Shown here: in pieces, positions 29,877 to 35,501 of the stretch | Layout: the number at the start of each line of letters is the position of its first letter | Numbering within the stretch: position 1 is the stretch's first letter | NCBI GenBank assembly: GCA_902620895.1 | Contig: CACNJU010000017.1 | Coordinates: 1 to 37,012, forward strand | Source of the DNA: an uncultured Prochlorococcus sp. | Lineage (GTDB): Bacteria > Cyanobacteriota > Cyanobacteriia > PCC-6307 > Cyanobiaceae | DNA: 37,012 bases | Direction of reading: 5' to 3' | Translations under genes and position numbers: made by a program | The notes under the pieces: model-generated | What the model saw: only the letters and a program-made list of their open reading frames with translations | The model's database searches: none | What the model was told of the DNA's origin: nothing

Positions 29877-30065
29877 TTATTTGCTCTTCAAAAGGATAGC
29901 TCTTGCTTTATTCCATCTATGCTCAAAAGACTCTTCTCTGCTTGATTCTTCTATCTGATTACCATACTCATCTGCACCGTTGTAGTACGCCCCTAGAACG
30001 TACTCTACAAAGGGTTTAAGGGCTTTCATACTCTTTGATTTAAGAAGCTTTGTAAACGCTTCCAT
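29877..30065 (-). CDS. Small hypothetical protein (62 aa)
   Basis: A 62-residue soluble, helical protein: MEAFTKLLKSKSMKALKPFV then YVLGAYYNGADEYGNQIEES and SFEHRWNKARAILLKSK. The alternating Lys/Leu helices and the conserved-looking GAYYNGADEYGN turn argue for a real gene. I do not recognise a family. It is convergent with phoX, with about 50 bp between ends. Confidence 0.55.
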   Translation of the reverse strand: MEAFTKLLKSKSMKALKPFVEYVLGAYYNGADEYGNQIEESSREESFEHRWNKARAILLKSK

Positions 30066-30157
30066 AGACCACCGCTTTGCTTAGGTTGTAATGGATGCTT
30101 TTTAATATTGGCAAAATAGAAATAAATATGAGAAGTTTGTTTTGATGTAAACCCAAT

Positions 30158-30200
30158 AAAAAAAGAGATTGAATCCTGCCTTTAGAAATCAATCTCTTTC
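30158..30200 (-). terminator. Strong 11-bp hairpin with minus-strand U-run
   Basis: A perfect stem, AAAGAGATTGA (30163-30173) with TCAATCTCTTT (30190-30200) and a 16-nt loop. On the minus strand it is followed by seven T. It is similar to the hairpin at 25258-25305. No clear leftward gene precedes it, so it implies a leftward transcript starting within 30200-30530. Confidence 0.6.
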
Positions 30201-30538
30201 ACTTAGTTATGTGTCGGAATAAATTAACAACGCACCTAAATCATTGATCCTTGTTGTTAATGTTGTCGGCTGCTTATACCAATCTAATGAACTTCTCTGG
30301 TGGACTATCGATCATTTCTAATCCCTCCGTTTGACTAATAGGAAGCTAGTACGGATAAATTTTTTTGTATATGCGTAGATATGCTGATTTATTTGAAACT
30401 TAGTATTTAAAATAAATTCTTATTTTTAGTTTCGAAGTTAATTAAAGTAATTGCCTGATATTTTTTTAGGTATTCATACGCTTGCTTTTTAGATATCAAA
30501 CGTACTAAATAATACTCAAATCAAAGGAGGTTAATCAA
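30201..30538. other. Gene-poor stretch with second repeat copy and a stem-loop
   Basis: No firm gene. It holds an inverted repeat ATTAACAAC (30224-30232) / GTTGTTAAT (30253-30261), the second 29-bp repeat copy (30366-30394), and on the minus strand a fossil-like frame 30407-30499 reading LISKKQAYEYLKKYQAITLI from a TTG. With the terminator at 30158 this could be a small leftward RNA or a decayed gene. Confidence 0.4.
30366..30394 (+). repeat. 29-bp direct repeat, copy 2
   Basis: Matches 25353-25381 at 28 of 29 positions, in direct orientation. As at copy 1, the minus strand reads a short frame ending at a stop inside the repeat, so the repeat may represent a shared gene 3' end and UTR or a recombination scar. 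Confidence 0.8.
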
Positions 30539-30700
30539 ATGACCAACTTAGGATTAGAGCTACTCATATTGACTGTCTTACTTATTTATTTTGGAGTTTT
30601 CATGACTCAAAGTATTTATAGAAAATATGAAAAAGCCTATCTACGCAAAACAATTTTTTGCAGCAAATCACAAAGCGACCCCTATTGCATTGCTGAATAA
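30539..30700 (+). CDS. Small membrane protein (53 aa) with strong Shine-Dalgarno
   Basis: A 53-residue protein with one N-terminal helix (MTNLGLELLILTVLLIYFGV, residues about 4-22) and a soluble tail with two Cys (FCSKSQSDPYCIAE). The start follows AAAGGAGGTTAAT with ideal spacing. It is the first of three small genes each with an AGGAGG site. No family recognised. The unusually strong ribosome site, rare in this type of genome, hints at phage or element origin. Confidence 0.7.
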   Translation: MTNLGLELLILTVLLIYFGVFMTQSIYRKYEKAYLRKTIFCSKSQSDPYCIAE

Positions 30701-30736
30701 TAGGGTTTAAAAATTTTCAAAAAACAAAGGAGGTTA

Positions 30737-30922
30737 ATGATGTCTTGCGGAAATCCTTATAAACATAAGATTCAAAATACAATACATTTTTTTCTAGATA
30801 CATTCTCAGGTCGGAATTCAAACTCGAGAGCTTTGACTGATGATCAAATGGAATGTATGCAATTTGGCATCTGTTCTTTTATTCCAAAAAAATTAGAAGA
30901 AATTCCTTATTTTCATTACTAA
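30737..30922 (+). CDS. Small soluble protein (61 aa) with strong Shine-Dalgarno
   Basis: A 61-residue protein starting MMSCGNPYKHKIQNTIHFFL with three Cys in all (one near the start, the rest in MECMQFGICSF). AAAGGAGGTTAAT precedes the double ATG; the second ATG at 30740 has slightly better spacing, so the true product may be 60 aa. The region LTDDQMECMQFG resembles a helix with metal- or partner-binding Cys. It is the second gene of a three-gene cassette. No family recognised. Confidence 0.65.
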   Translation: MMSCGNPYKHKIQNTIHFFLDTFSGRNSNSRALTDDQMECMQFGICSFIPKKLEEIPYFHY

Positions 30923-30935
30923 TTAGGAGGAAAAA

Positions 30936-31109
30936 ATGAAGATTAAAAAACCCCTCACTCTACCCCAGAAGTACTTTAATGAATTTCAAAACTACTTTCA
31001 TAATGCTGATGAGAAATTAGTTTCATATAGTTATATCCCTGAATATCTTAAGAAAACTACTTCAAAAAAACCAAAAACTCTTTTTAAAAATCATTTAAAT
31101 ATTGAATGA
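30936..31109 (+). CDS. Small basic protein (57 aa) with strong Shine-Dalgarno
   Basis: A 57-residue protein reading MKIKKPLTLPQKYFNEFQNY and ending KKPKTLFKNHLNIE. It is basic at both ends and soluble. TTAGGAGGAAAAA precedes the ATG. It starts 13 bp after the 61-aa gene and closes the cassette. No family recognised; I cannot assign a role. Confidence 0.65.
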   Translation: MKIKKPLTLPQKYFNEFQNYFHNADEKLVSYSYIPEYLKKTTSKKPKTLFKNHLNIE

Positions 31110-31172
31110 TAATACTAAATTCGTGAAATCAGGATATCAATCAGAAAAAATGATTAAGGGATTCGGATAATT

Positions 31173-31225
31173 TTTAAAAGTTTAAAAGTTTAAAAGTTTA
31201 AAAGTTTGGGTAAAGTTTGGGTAAA
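31173..31225 (+). repeat. Short tandem repeat TTTAAAAG and variant
   Basis: TTTAAAAG occurs four times in a row (31173-31204), followed by two copies of TTTGGGTAAA(G). It lies about 60 bp after the three-gene cassette. This kind of array can expand or contract by slippage. Confidence 0.85.
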
Positions 31226-31541
31226 AAATCACAAATCCTTGAGATCCACTCTGAAATCAGACTGGCTCACTTTTCATTAGCAAGTAGTTCTTCATCATTG
31301 GAAGTCCAAGCTGCTGCAAACAAAATCGTTCTATTTAGTTTTCAAGGTTCTTTTAAGTAAGTTTTAAAAAATATTTCTTGGCGTCTAATGCTTTTACTAG
31401 AGTGGCATGCCTGATGTATGACTTTTACATGGAGATCTAGTATTACTAATATAGCATAAACTATCCACTTATGGATCTATATTTACAAATCGACACATAA
31501 TACGTTAATATCATAGTCATAGAGTAAGGAATGGGCTAGAG
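31226..31541. other. Gene-poor stretch before the MarR-family gene
   Basis: No convincing gene on either strand. On the minus strand a short frame near 31265-31330 reads FAAAWTSNDEELLANEK without a usable start, which may be a gene remnant. The 3' part presumably holds the promoter of the MarR-family gene. Confidence 0.45.
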
Positions 31542-31943
31542 ATGACACAGTCTAAACTAGAACAATTACTTAAGATAGATAACGAATCGTATAACCTTTT
31601 ACGAGTCCTTACTATGTTTATGAAGTTAGATAGATCACAGGACGTTCCACTTCAAGCAATAGCAGTATTCTGGTTTGTAGCGACCTATCAGAATTGCAGT
31701 AAAAAGAATATAGAAGAGTACTTCAAGATGAGTAAAGCTAGTGCATCAAGACTCACAGATTACTTAAGTAGATATCACAGACTAGGCAAAGCTGGCTTAG
31801 GTTTAATTTCAAAAGAATCTGATCCTAAAGACAAAAGGAGAACACTTTTAAAGCTAACCAGGAAAGGTAAGGATTTAATAGAAAAGTCTTTTAGTACGCT
31901 TTATGAGGACATCAAAGATTATGAAATTGATTATGAAGATTGA
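31542..31943 (+). CDS. MarR-family winged-helix transcriptional regulator
   Basis: A 133-residue DNA-binding regulator. The N-terminal dimerisation helices (LEQLLKIDNESYNLLRVLTM) lead to the winged-helix: CSKKNIEEYFKMSKASASRL (the recognition helix region, about residues 51-70), then the wing, ISKESDPKDKRRTLLKLTRKG (about 90-110), with the D-x-R-R-x-x-L-x-L-T-x-K-G motif typical of MarR. The start is preceded by a purine-rich AAGGAATGGGC. It stands alone between gene-poor stretches, so autoregulation or control of nearby small genes is plausible but unproven. Related regulators occur in cyanophages and islands. Confidence 0.85.
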   Translation: MTQSKLEQLLKIDNESYNLLRVLTMFMKLDRSQDVPLQAIAVFWFVATYQNCSKKNIEEYFKMSKASASRLTDYLSRYHRLGKAGLGLISKESDPKDKRRTLLKLTRKGKDLIEKSFSTLYEDIKDYEIDYED

Positions 31944-31955
31944 AAGCTAAGTTAA

Positions 31956-32038
31956 TTAAATAATTGGGAATCCTAAAGCTCCTCCACTAATTTCGCAGCA
32001 CCTATTCCTAAAGCAATCGCAGTATTTCGGAATTTCAT
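31956..32038 (-). pseudogene. Possible frameshifted tiny membrane peptide
   Basis: From an ATG at 32038 the frame reads MKFRNTAIALGIGAAK and soon stops; one base later the sequence continues as ISGGALGFPII and a stop. Joined, it would be a Gly-rich single helix of about 27 aa missing one base. This is weak; it may be coincidence. Confidence 0.25.
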
Positions 32039-32141
32039 TATAGTCTTAACCAATTAGAGAAATAATAAGGGTAAATATTTTTTCTAACAAGAAGTAGATG
32101 TTCATTATTTAATTAAGCGGTGCAAGTAGTGAGCGTTTCAT

Positions 32142-32369
32142 TCAGTCTTCTGCATTTTCAAATTCTCTTAGCAAACGAAAAGTTTTAGAAATAAAAGGGA
32201 AGATCCATACCAACAAACCTACCACTGTTATCAAAGCGGCAAGAAAGCCCAAAATTGCTAAGAATCCACCTGTTACATCACCTTCGTAAAAGCGGTCAAG
32301 CCCAATTGGAGCACCAACCCCTAAAAGGAAGAGTCTTGTTAAAGTTTGTTTTTCTTTTTTTCTCAACAT
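32142..32369 (-). CDS. TM2-domain small membrane protein
   Basis: A 75-residue protein with a charged N-terminus (MLRKKEKQTLTR) and two hydrophobic helices: LFLLGVGAPIGLDRFYEGDV then TGGFLAILGFLAALITVVGL and LVWIFPF. The turn GAPIGLDRFYEGDVTGG matches the TM2 fold signature (G-x-x-G-x-x-R-F-Y-x-G). TM2 proteins are small bitopic hairpins of unknown function. Its promoter/leader is shared with two other small genes (33290, 35122). The tail (LREFENAED) is acidic. Confidence 0.8.
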   Translation of the reverse strand: MLRKKEKQTLTRLFLLGVGAPIGLDRFYEGDVTGGFLAILGFLAALITVVGLLVWIFPFISKTFRLLREFENAED

Positions 32370-32420
32370 AAATTATAAAAAGAGTGTTTAATCCCTCTAT
32401 GTTAGATCGACTGTCAATCA
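32370..32420 (-). promoter_or_regulatory. Shared leader element, copy 1 (TM2 gene)
   Basis: On the minus strand TGATTGACAGTCGATCTAA (32420-32402) is followed by AGAG...CTCT (a short hairpin), TTTTTATAATTT and the ATG. The same block precedes the genes at 33415 and 35277. TTGACA resembles a -35 box, and TAACAT after GATC fits a TAnnnT -10 box. Confidence 0.6.
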
Positions 32421-32483
32421 TTTATAAGTAGCTAATCCTTCAACTCTCTTTCTAAAAATTTAAAAGTTCAAGATTGTAAATAA

Positions 32484-32717
32484 CTAATTTTCTATACCAC
32501 CCGCTACTTTTTGTTCCTCTAGTCGTTTTTTTAGTATTGCATAAGCTTCTTCAGCCCATTCTCTAGATAATCTTAATTCATCAAAATAAGCTCCTAACTT
32601 CTCTCTAATTAATATGCCAATTTTAAATACTTCTACTAAGCCTAGATAAAATATTACCGCCAACTTACTTATGTTTACTGCAAAAGATGCTGTCTTTTCA
32701 AGTGTTTTTTCTGGCAT
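32484..32717 (-). CDS. Small hypothetical protein, possible amphipathic helix (77 aa)
   Basis: A 77-residue protein with a moderately hydrophobic middle (LAVIFYLGLVEVFKIGILIR, residues about 19-38) and a charged helical tail (FDELRLSREWAEEAYAILKK, LEEQKVAGG). It may be membrane-associated. No clear Shine-Dalgarno precedes the ATG. No family recognised. It is isolated, on the same strand as the neighbouring small genes. Confidence 0.5.
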   Translation of the reverse strand: MPEKTLEKTASFAVNISKLAVIFYLGLVEVFKIGILIREKLGAYFDELRLSREWAEEAYAILKKRLEEQKVAGGIEN

Positions 32718-32952
32718 TTGAACTTATCTAATTTGACTAAAATTACCAGATGCAAAAAATATATCTAGCCCAATATTTTTAGGTTCATATTATTTGTAAT
32801 TTTATAGAGAAGAATATGTTCATACCGATACATTGATCAGAATTAATAGTGCATAAATGTATAATTACTATACAGAATCCGTTCCAAAATTCTGTAGGTT
32901 TAAGGTCTTTCCTATATTTCAACTGCTCAAATAGTTGAAAATAAAAACCTAT

Positions 32953-33135
32953 TTACCACCACATACCGAGATTTAATTTTTTTGAATCCCTATTACATGC
33001 AAGCTCGCACTGGCTTAACTCTTTGACTGAGAGAGCCTGAAGTATTCTTGCCATATCAATAGAAGATAATTCTCCATTAACATCCCACTTAAGAGTAGTT
33101 TTACGTTGAGGTGTTTTTGTTGTTTTCTTCAGCAT
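32953..33135 (-). CDS. Small hypothetical protein (60 aa)
   Basis: A 60-residue basic, soluble protein: MLKKTTKTPQRKTTLKWDVN then SSIDMARILQALSVKELSQC and NLGMWW. The region LSSIDMARILQALSVKELS looks like a helix-turn. Two Cys (QCELAC) are spaced CxxxC. It is flanked by an inverted repeat TTTCAACT / AGTTGAAA at about 32920-32943, which may be its terminator. No family recognised. Confidence 0.45.
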   Translation of the reverse strand: MLKKTTKTPQRKTTLKWDVNGELSSIDMARILQALSVKELSQCELACNRDSKKLNLGMWW

Positions 33136-33289
33136 GACTTTTATGGTCGGGACTAATTAAATAGCATGTTTATTTAAAATTCTCAAATATTTATTGAATA
33201 AAAGAGTATAAATTACCAAAAAAATGTGAAGTTTTTATAAGTTAACCAATTAAATTTATTTTTAAAAATCTAGAAACTATAGGTGTTAA

Positions 33290-33415
33290 TTATCCATCTA
33301 ACCTATCTGCGTAATCTCTTAAAACTTCAGCCATCTTTTGAGGTGGAATTTCTTCTTGATATTCTCTACATAAATCAAAAAATTTATCTAAGAAATCTTT
33401 CATTGAAGAGGACAT
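33290..33415 (-). CDS. Small hypothetical protein (41 aa) with shared leader
   Basis: A 41-residue soluble helical peptide: MSSSMKDFLDKFFDLCREYQ then EEIPPQKMAEVLRDYADRLD. The start is fixed by the leader element: the hairpin and U-run end just before the ATG. It has the same leader type as the TM2 gene and the gene at 35122. No family recognised. One Cys; otherwise acidic and amphipathic, so a partner-binding role is possible but not shown. Confidence 0.6.
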   Translation of the reverse strand: MSSSMKDFLDKFFDLCREYQEEIPPQKMAEVLRDYADRLDG

Positions 33416-33461
33416 TAAAAAAGGAGCTAATTGCTCCCTAGTTTAGATCGACTGTCAATCA
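33416..33461 (-). promoter_or_regulatory. Shared leader element, copy 2
   Basis: On the minus strand TGATTGACAGTCGATCTAAA (33461-33442) is followed by a 5-bp hairpin GGAGC/GCTCC with a TAATT loop, then a U-run and the ATG 0-1 bp later. The hairpin plus T-run next to the start codon looks like a terminator at the 5' end of the message. Confidence 0.7.
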
Positions 33462-33569
33462 ATAACAGGCTACATCATCTCGTATTGATCAAATTTAGTT
33501 TCTAATGAGTAATTGTTTTGATTGCGATTCGTAGCAAATATTGCTCTGATTAAAAAAAAATACTCTTCA

Positions 33570-34064
33570 ATGATTACAGTCTCAATTACTCTTCTAACTA
33601 CATTTCTTATTTGGTTTGGCATCGTAAAAATATTTACCAAAGATGATGAGAATACAATTAATGTACTTTCAAGTAAATTGTTTAATGATTTCACTTCAAT
33701 CTTTAGAAATATTATTACTATTTTTGATACTCTTTATAAAAGCTTCATTCAAATATATGAGCTTATTGGTATATTTTTAAAAAATGTAGCTGAAATATTT
33801 AAGTCTTTGATGTCTGCTTTTATTCAATTTCTAAATCTCTTTAAAACAATAGGAATTACTTTTTTATCTTTTATTTCTTTATGCAAGGGATTATTCCAAG
33901 CATCTAGAAAAATTAATATATTTAATAATTTTGAATTAGTAATTAATAATTCTGATTCTGCCAAAAATAATGTAATTGAATTAAATGAAAAAACAAAAAA
34001 AAATAAAAAGGAAGAAAGCTTTATTCCATCTTTTTTAGGTCGACTTTCATTTGTTAATAAGTAA
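33570..34064 (+). CDS. Hypothetical membrane-associated protein (164 aa)
   Basis: From ATG at 33570 the protein is MITVSITLLTTFLIWFGIVK and onward: one N-terminal helix, then a long run of Phe/Ile/Leu-rich helices (FTSIFRNIITIFDTLYKSFI, LIGIFLKNVAEIFKSLMSAF, TIGITFLSFISLCKGLFQAS) and a hydrophilic, Lys/Asn-rich tail (NEKTKKNKKEESF). The heptad-like spacing could pack against membranes. The frame extends upstream to a TTG at 33522, but the internal ATG gives a cleaner N-terminal helix. It ends immediately before the stop of the convergent 34065 gene. Low-complexity AT-rich code could mimic a protein, so certainty is moderate. Confidence 0.6.
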   Translation: MITVSITLLTTFLIWFGIVKIFTKDDENTINVLSSKLFNDFTSIFRNIITIFDTLYKSFIQIYELIGIFLKNVAEIFKSLMSAFIQFLNLFKTIGITFLSFISLCKGLFQASRKINIFNNFELVINNSDSAKNNVIELNEKTKKNKKEESFIPSFLGRLSFVNK

Positions 34065-34196
34065 TCACATCTTATAGCTATCAAATTTAGTTTTTAATTT
34101 TGCTGCTTTATGCAATAGTCCAACAGCTTCTTTTCTTCCAGTAGCTTGTTGCGCCTGATGCATTAATTCAGCATATTTTTTGTTTAGTTTTTTCAT
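34065..34196 (-). CDS. Small hypothetical protein (43 aa)
   Basis: A 43-residue basic peptide: MKKLNKKYAELMHQAQQATG then GRKEAVGLLHKAAKLKTKFD, ending SYKM. It is helical, with KEAVGLLHKAAKL forming a strong amphipathic helix; nucleic acid binding is possible but not shown. It shares bases with the 3' end of the upstream 77-aa gene (34168-34401) by 29 bp in another frame, so the two may be coupled. I do not recognise a family. The stop abuts the convergent gene at 34064. Confidence 0.6.
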   Translation of the reverse strand: MKKLNKKYAELMHQAQQATGRKEAVGLLHKAAKLKTKFDSYKM

Positions 34197-34401
34197 TTGT
34201 TCTTTTGTTTAAGGTCATAGACACAGGCTTAATAAGTGATGTCATTCTTTGCGTTTGGTCTATTGAATAGATCAACACAACTTGATTATCAGAAAGTATT
34301 TGACTCTTGCAGTTGGGATTCTTTTTCAGAAATTCTTTAGCTTGGTCAATATTGATTAGTCTTATCTCTACCTGACATTTATTTATAATAACATAATTCA
34401 T
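34168..34401 (-). CDS. Small hypothetical protein (77 aa)
   Basis: A 77-residue soluble protein opening MNYVIINKCQVEIRLINIDQ with an alternating beta pattern, then QAKEFLKKNPNCKSQILSDN and QVVLIYSID. The C-terminus (NKRTNEKTKQKIC) is basic. GAAGG lies about 12 bp before the ATG. Its 3' end overlaps the 43-aa gene. No family recognised; the beta-alpha-beta look could be a small ferredoxin-like fold, but this is a guess. Confidence 0.5.
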   Translation of the reverse strand: MNYVIINKCQVEIRLINIDQAKEFLKKNPNCKSQILSDNQVVLIYSIDQTQRMTSLIKPVSMTLNKRTNEKTKQKIC

Positions 34402-34448
34402 TAATTAATAACCTTCTCAACTTTAAAGTCTATTGAAGTTATAAAAAG

Positions 34449-34598
34449 CTATTTGCCTACCTTTACGTATTCAAGGTTGTAGATATATCTTTCACCATCG
34501 TCATTACTATCGTCGTCATCATCGCCAAAAGATGAAATTAAAACGTACACTCCAGTAAGTCCCAAGAACATTGAAAGATAGAGAATTGGATCGGTCAT
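34449..34598 (-). CDS. Small single-pass membrane protein with acidic Asp-run tail
   Basis: A 49-residue protein: one helix (MTDPILYLSMFLGLTGVYVL, residues about 5-23), then GDDDDDSNDDGERYIYNLEY and VKVGK. The ATG is preceded by AAGGAA. It has the same architecture as the genes at 5136 and 35743: an N-terminal helix, an Asp run, then a short tail. The function is unknown; thylakoid or plasma membrane location is inferred from the helix. Confidence 0.7.
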   Translation of the reverse strand: MTDPILYLSMFLGLTGVYVLISSFGDDDDDSNDDGERYIYNLEYVKVGK

Positions 34599-34683
34599 AT
34601 TTATTCCTTGTTAAAAGATTATGGTTGATTTCTACAGCTTTCGCGGCAGTCTCATGACAACCATGTAGATACTCTAGGAAGTC

Positions 34684-34809
34684 TTAATTATTCACTGAGT
34701 ATTTATACGTACCTACTCCCGAACCTAATCGTTCCTTAACCCGTACAAAGTTCCTTTCACTAATATAAAAACTATTATCAATCTTTAGGTTTAAATTCTC
34801 CTGAATCAA
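34684..34809 (-). CDS. Possible tiny ORF overlapping the 34778 gene, weak
   Basis: From a TTG at 34809 a frame reads IQENLNLKIDNSFYISERNF then VRVKERLGSGVGTYKYSVNN, 41 aa. It overlaps the end of the 55-aa gene by 32 bp in another frame. The ending SGVGTYKYSV and the basic SERNFVRVKERLG look protein-like, but the start is weak and no family is known. It could be the continuation of the 55-aa frame after a shift. Confidence 0.28.
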   Translation of the reverse strand: MIQENLNLKIDNSFYISERNFVRVKERLGSGVGTYKYSVNN

Positions 34810-34945
34810 TAAGGTTTTTTATTAGACGTTCGTTTTCTGTTTTTAAATTTTCTAATGAAGATTTGGTAAATTGTTCTTTTGCCTCGAACTTTGCTGTCTT
34901 AACTATTTTTTTATTAGGTAACTTTTTACGAGGCTCTTCTTTCAC
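34778..34945 (-). CDS. Small coiled-coil-like protein (55 aa)
   Basis: From a GTG the protein reads VKEEPRKKLPNKKIVKTAKF then EAKEQFTKSSLENLKTENER and LIKNLIDSGEFKPKD. The block SSLENLKTENERLIKNLI has a heptad pattern typical of a short coiled coil, preceded by a basic region, reminiscent of a bZIP-like layout. No family recognised. No ATG in frame is nearby, so GTG is preferred. Confidence 0.55.
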   Translation of the reverse strand: MKEEPRKKLPNKKIVKTAKFEAKEQFTKSSLENLKTENERLIKNLIDSGEFKPKD

Positions 34946-35032
34946 TATATTTTATAAGCAAATTTTGTAAATATTAAAGGATGCAAAAGAATTTTAAGGT
35001 AATAATTTTTACAAAACATAAGTTAATTTTTG

Positions 35033-35106
35033 TAATCCACAGATTAAAAATGTTTACTCACAACCCTGTGGAAAAAACTGTTGAAAAGTGTCCATAAAGT
35101 GGATAA
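35033..35106. promoter_or_regulatory. Cluster of three DnaA-box-like sites
   Basis: TAATCCACA (35033-35041, plus), TGTGGAAAA (35067-35075, i.e. TTTTCCACA on the minus strand) and AGTGGATAA (35098-35106, i.e. TTATCCACT on the minus strand) lie within 74 bp. All are within one or two changes of TTATCCACA. It may be a DnaA-binding region or chance in AT-rich DNA. Confidence 0.4.
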
Positions 35107-35121
35107 CTTGTTAGAGATCAT

Positions 35122-35277
35122 TTATATAATTGGCTTTTTTAATCCCTTTGCAGAGATTGGATTTCCACTCGGTCTTACAGCCAAAAAATCCTCAGTTACG
35201 TTAGGTATTAGAAAAGAAGAATCTTCACTGGTTGCATAACCATTAATTAAATCTTCTATGGCTTTAGTATTTGACAT
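35122..35277 (-). CDS. Small protein resembling the N-terminus of an NTF2-like protein (51 aa)
   Basis: A 51-residue protein: MSNTKAIEDLINGYATSEDS then SFLIPNVTEDFLAVRPSGNP, then ISAKGLKKPII and a stop. The pattern, an alpha helix followed by a strand ending ...RPSGNPISAKG(L), resembles the start of small NTF2/SnoaL-like proteins known in Prochlorococcus, which are about twice as long. The stop soon after AKGL suggests truncation, with an unrelated tail KKPII. It carries the third copy of the shared leader element. The NTF2 likeness is recall, not a search. Confidence 0.5.
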   Translation of the reverse strand: MSNTKAIEDLINGYATSEDSSFLIPNVTEDFLAVRPSGNPISAKGLKKPII

Positions 35278-35322
35278 TAAAAAAGGAGCTAATTTCTCCT
35301 TAGTTTAGATCGACTTTCAATT
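35278..35322 (-). promoter_or_regulatory. Shared leader element, copy 3
   Basis: On the minus strand AATTGAAAGTCGATCTAAA (35322-35304) is followed by a GGAG/CTCC hairpin (35284-35299) with a U-run directly before the ATG. It differs from copy 2 at few positions, over about 45 bp. Confidence 0.7.
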
Positions 35323-35466
35323 GAAGTCTTATAAAACTACTTGACCTAAACCTTTAAAAAATTTTGCGCAGATACACAATAAAATACAATTATGTAACAG
35401 TAACGTATAGATTTAATATAAATACAAGTATATGTGACTAATTTCTTTACATTAATTAATATTAAT

Positions 35467-35484
35467 GTTACATTAGTTTACATA
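35467..35484 (+). promoter_or_regulatory. HLR1 (RpaB-type) motif upstream of the hli operon
   Basis: GTTACATT-AG-TTTACATA (35467-35484) fits the HLR1 pattern of two (G/T)TTACA(T/A)(T/A) octamers with a 2-bp spacer. Further octamers are TTTACATT (35446-35453) and, inverted, TATGTAAC (35391-35398). HLR1 is the binding site of the light-response regulator RpaB in cyanobacteria. It lies 18-35 bp before the first hli ATG. Confidence 0.65.
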
Positions 35485-35501
35485 AATCACCCTTTATAAA
35501 A

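Noticed and set aside
34030..34053. GGTCGACTTTCAT near the end of the 164-aa gene resembles the shared leader motif
   Set aside because: It is inside a coding sequence, lacks the hairpin and U-run, and no start codon follows; likely coincidence.
33824..34084. Minus-strand frame opposite the 164-aa protein gene
   Set aside because: It overlaps both the 33570-34064 gene and the better supported 43-aa gene; Phe/Ser/Leu-rich shadow.
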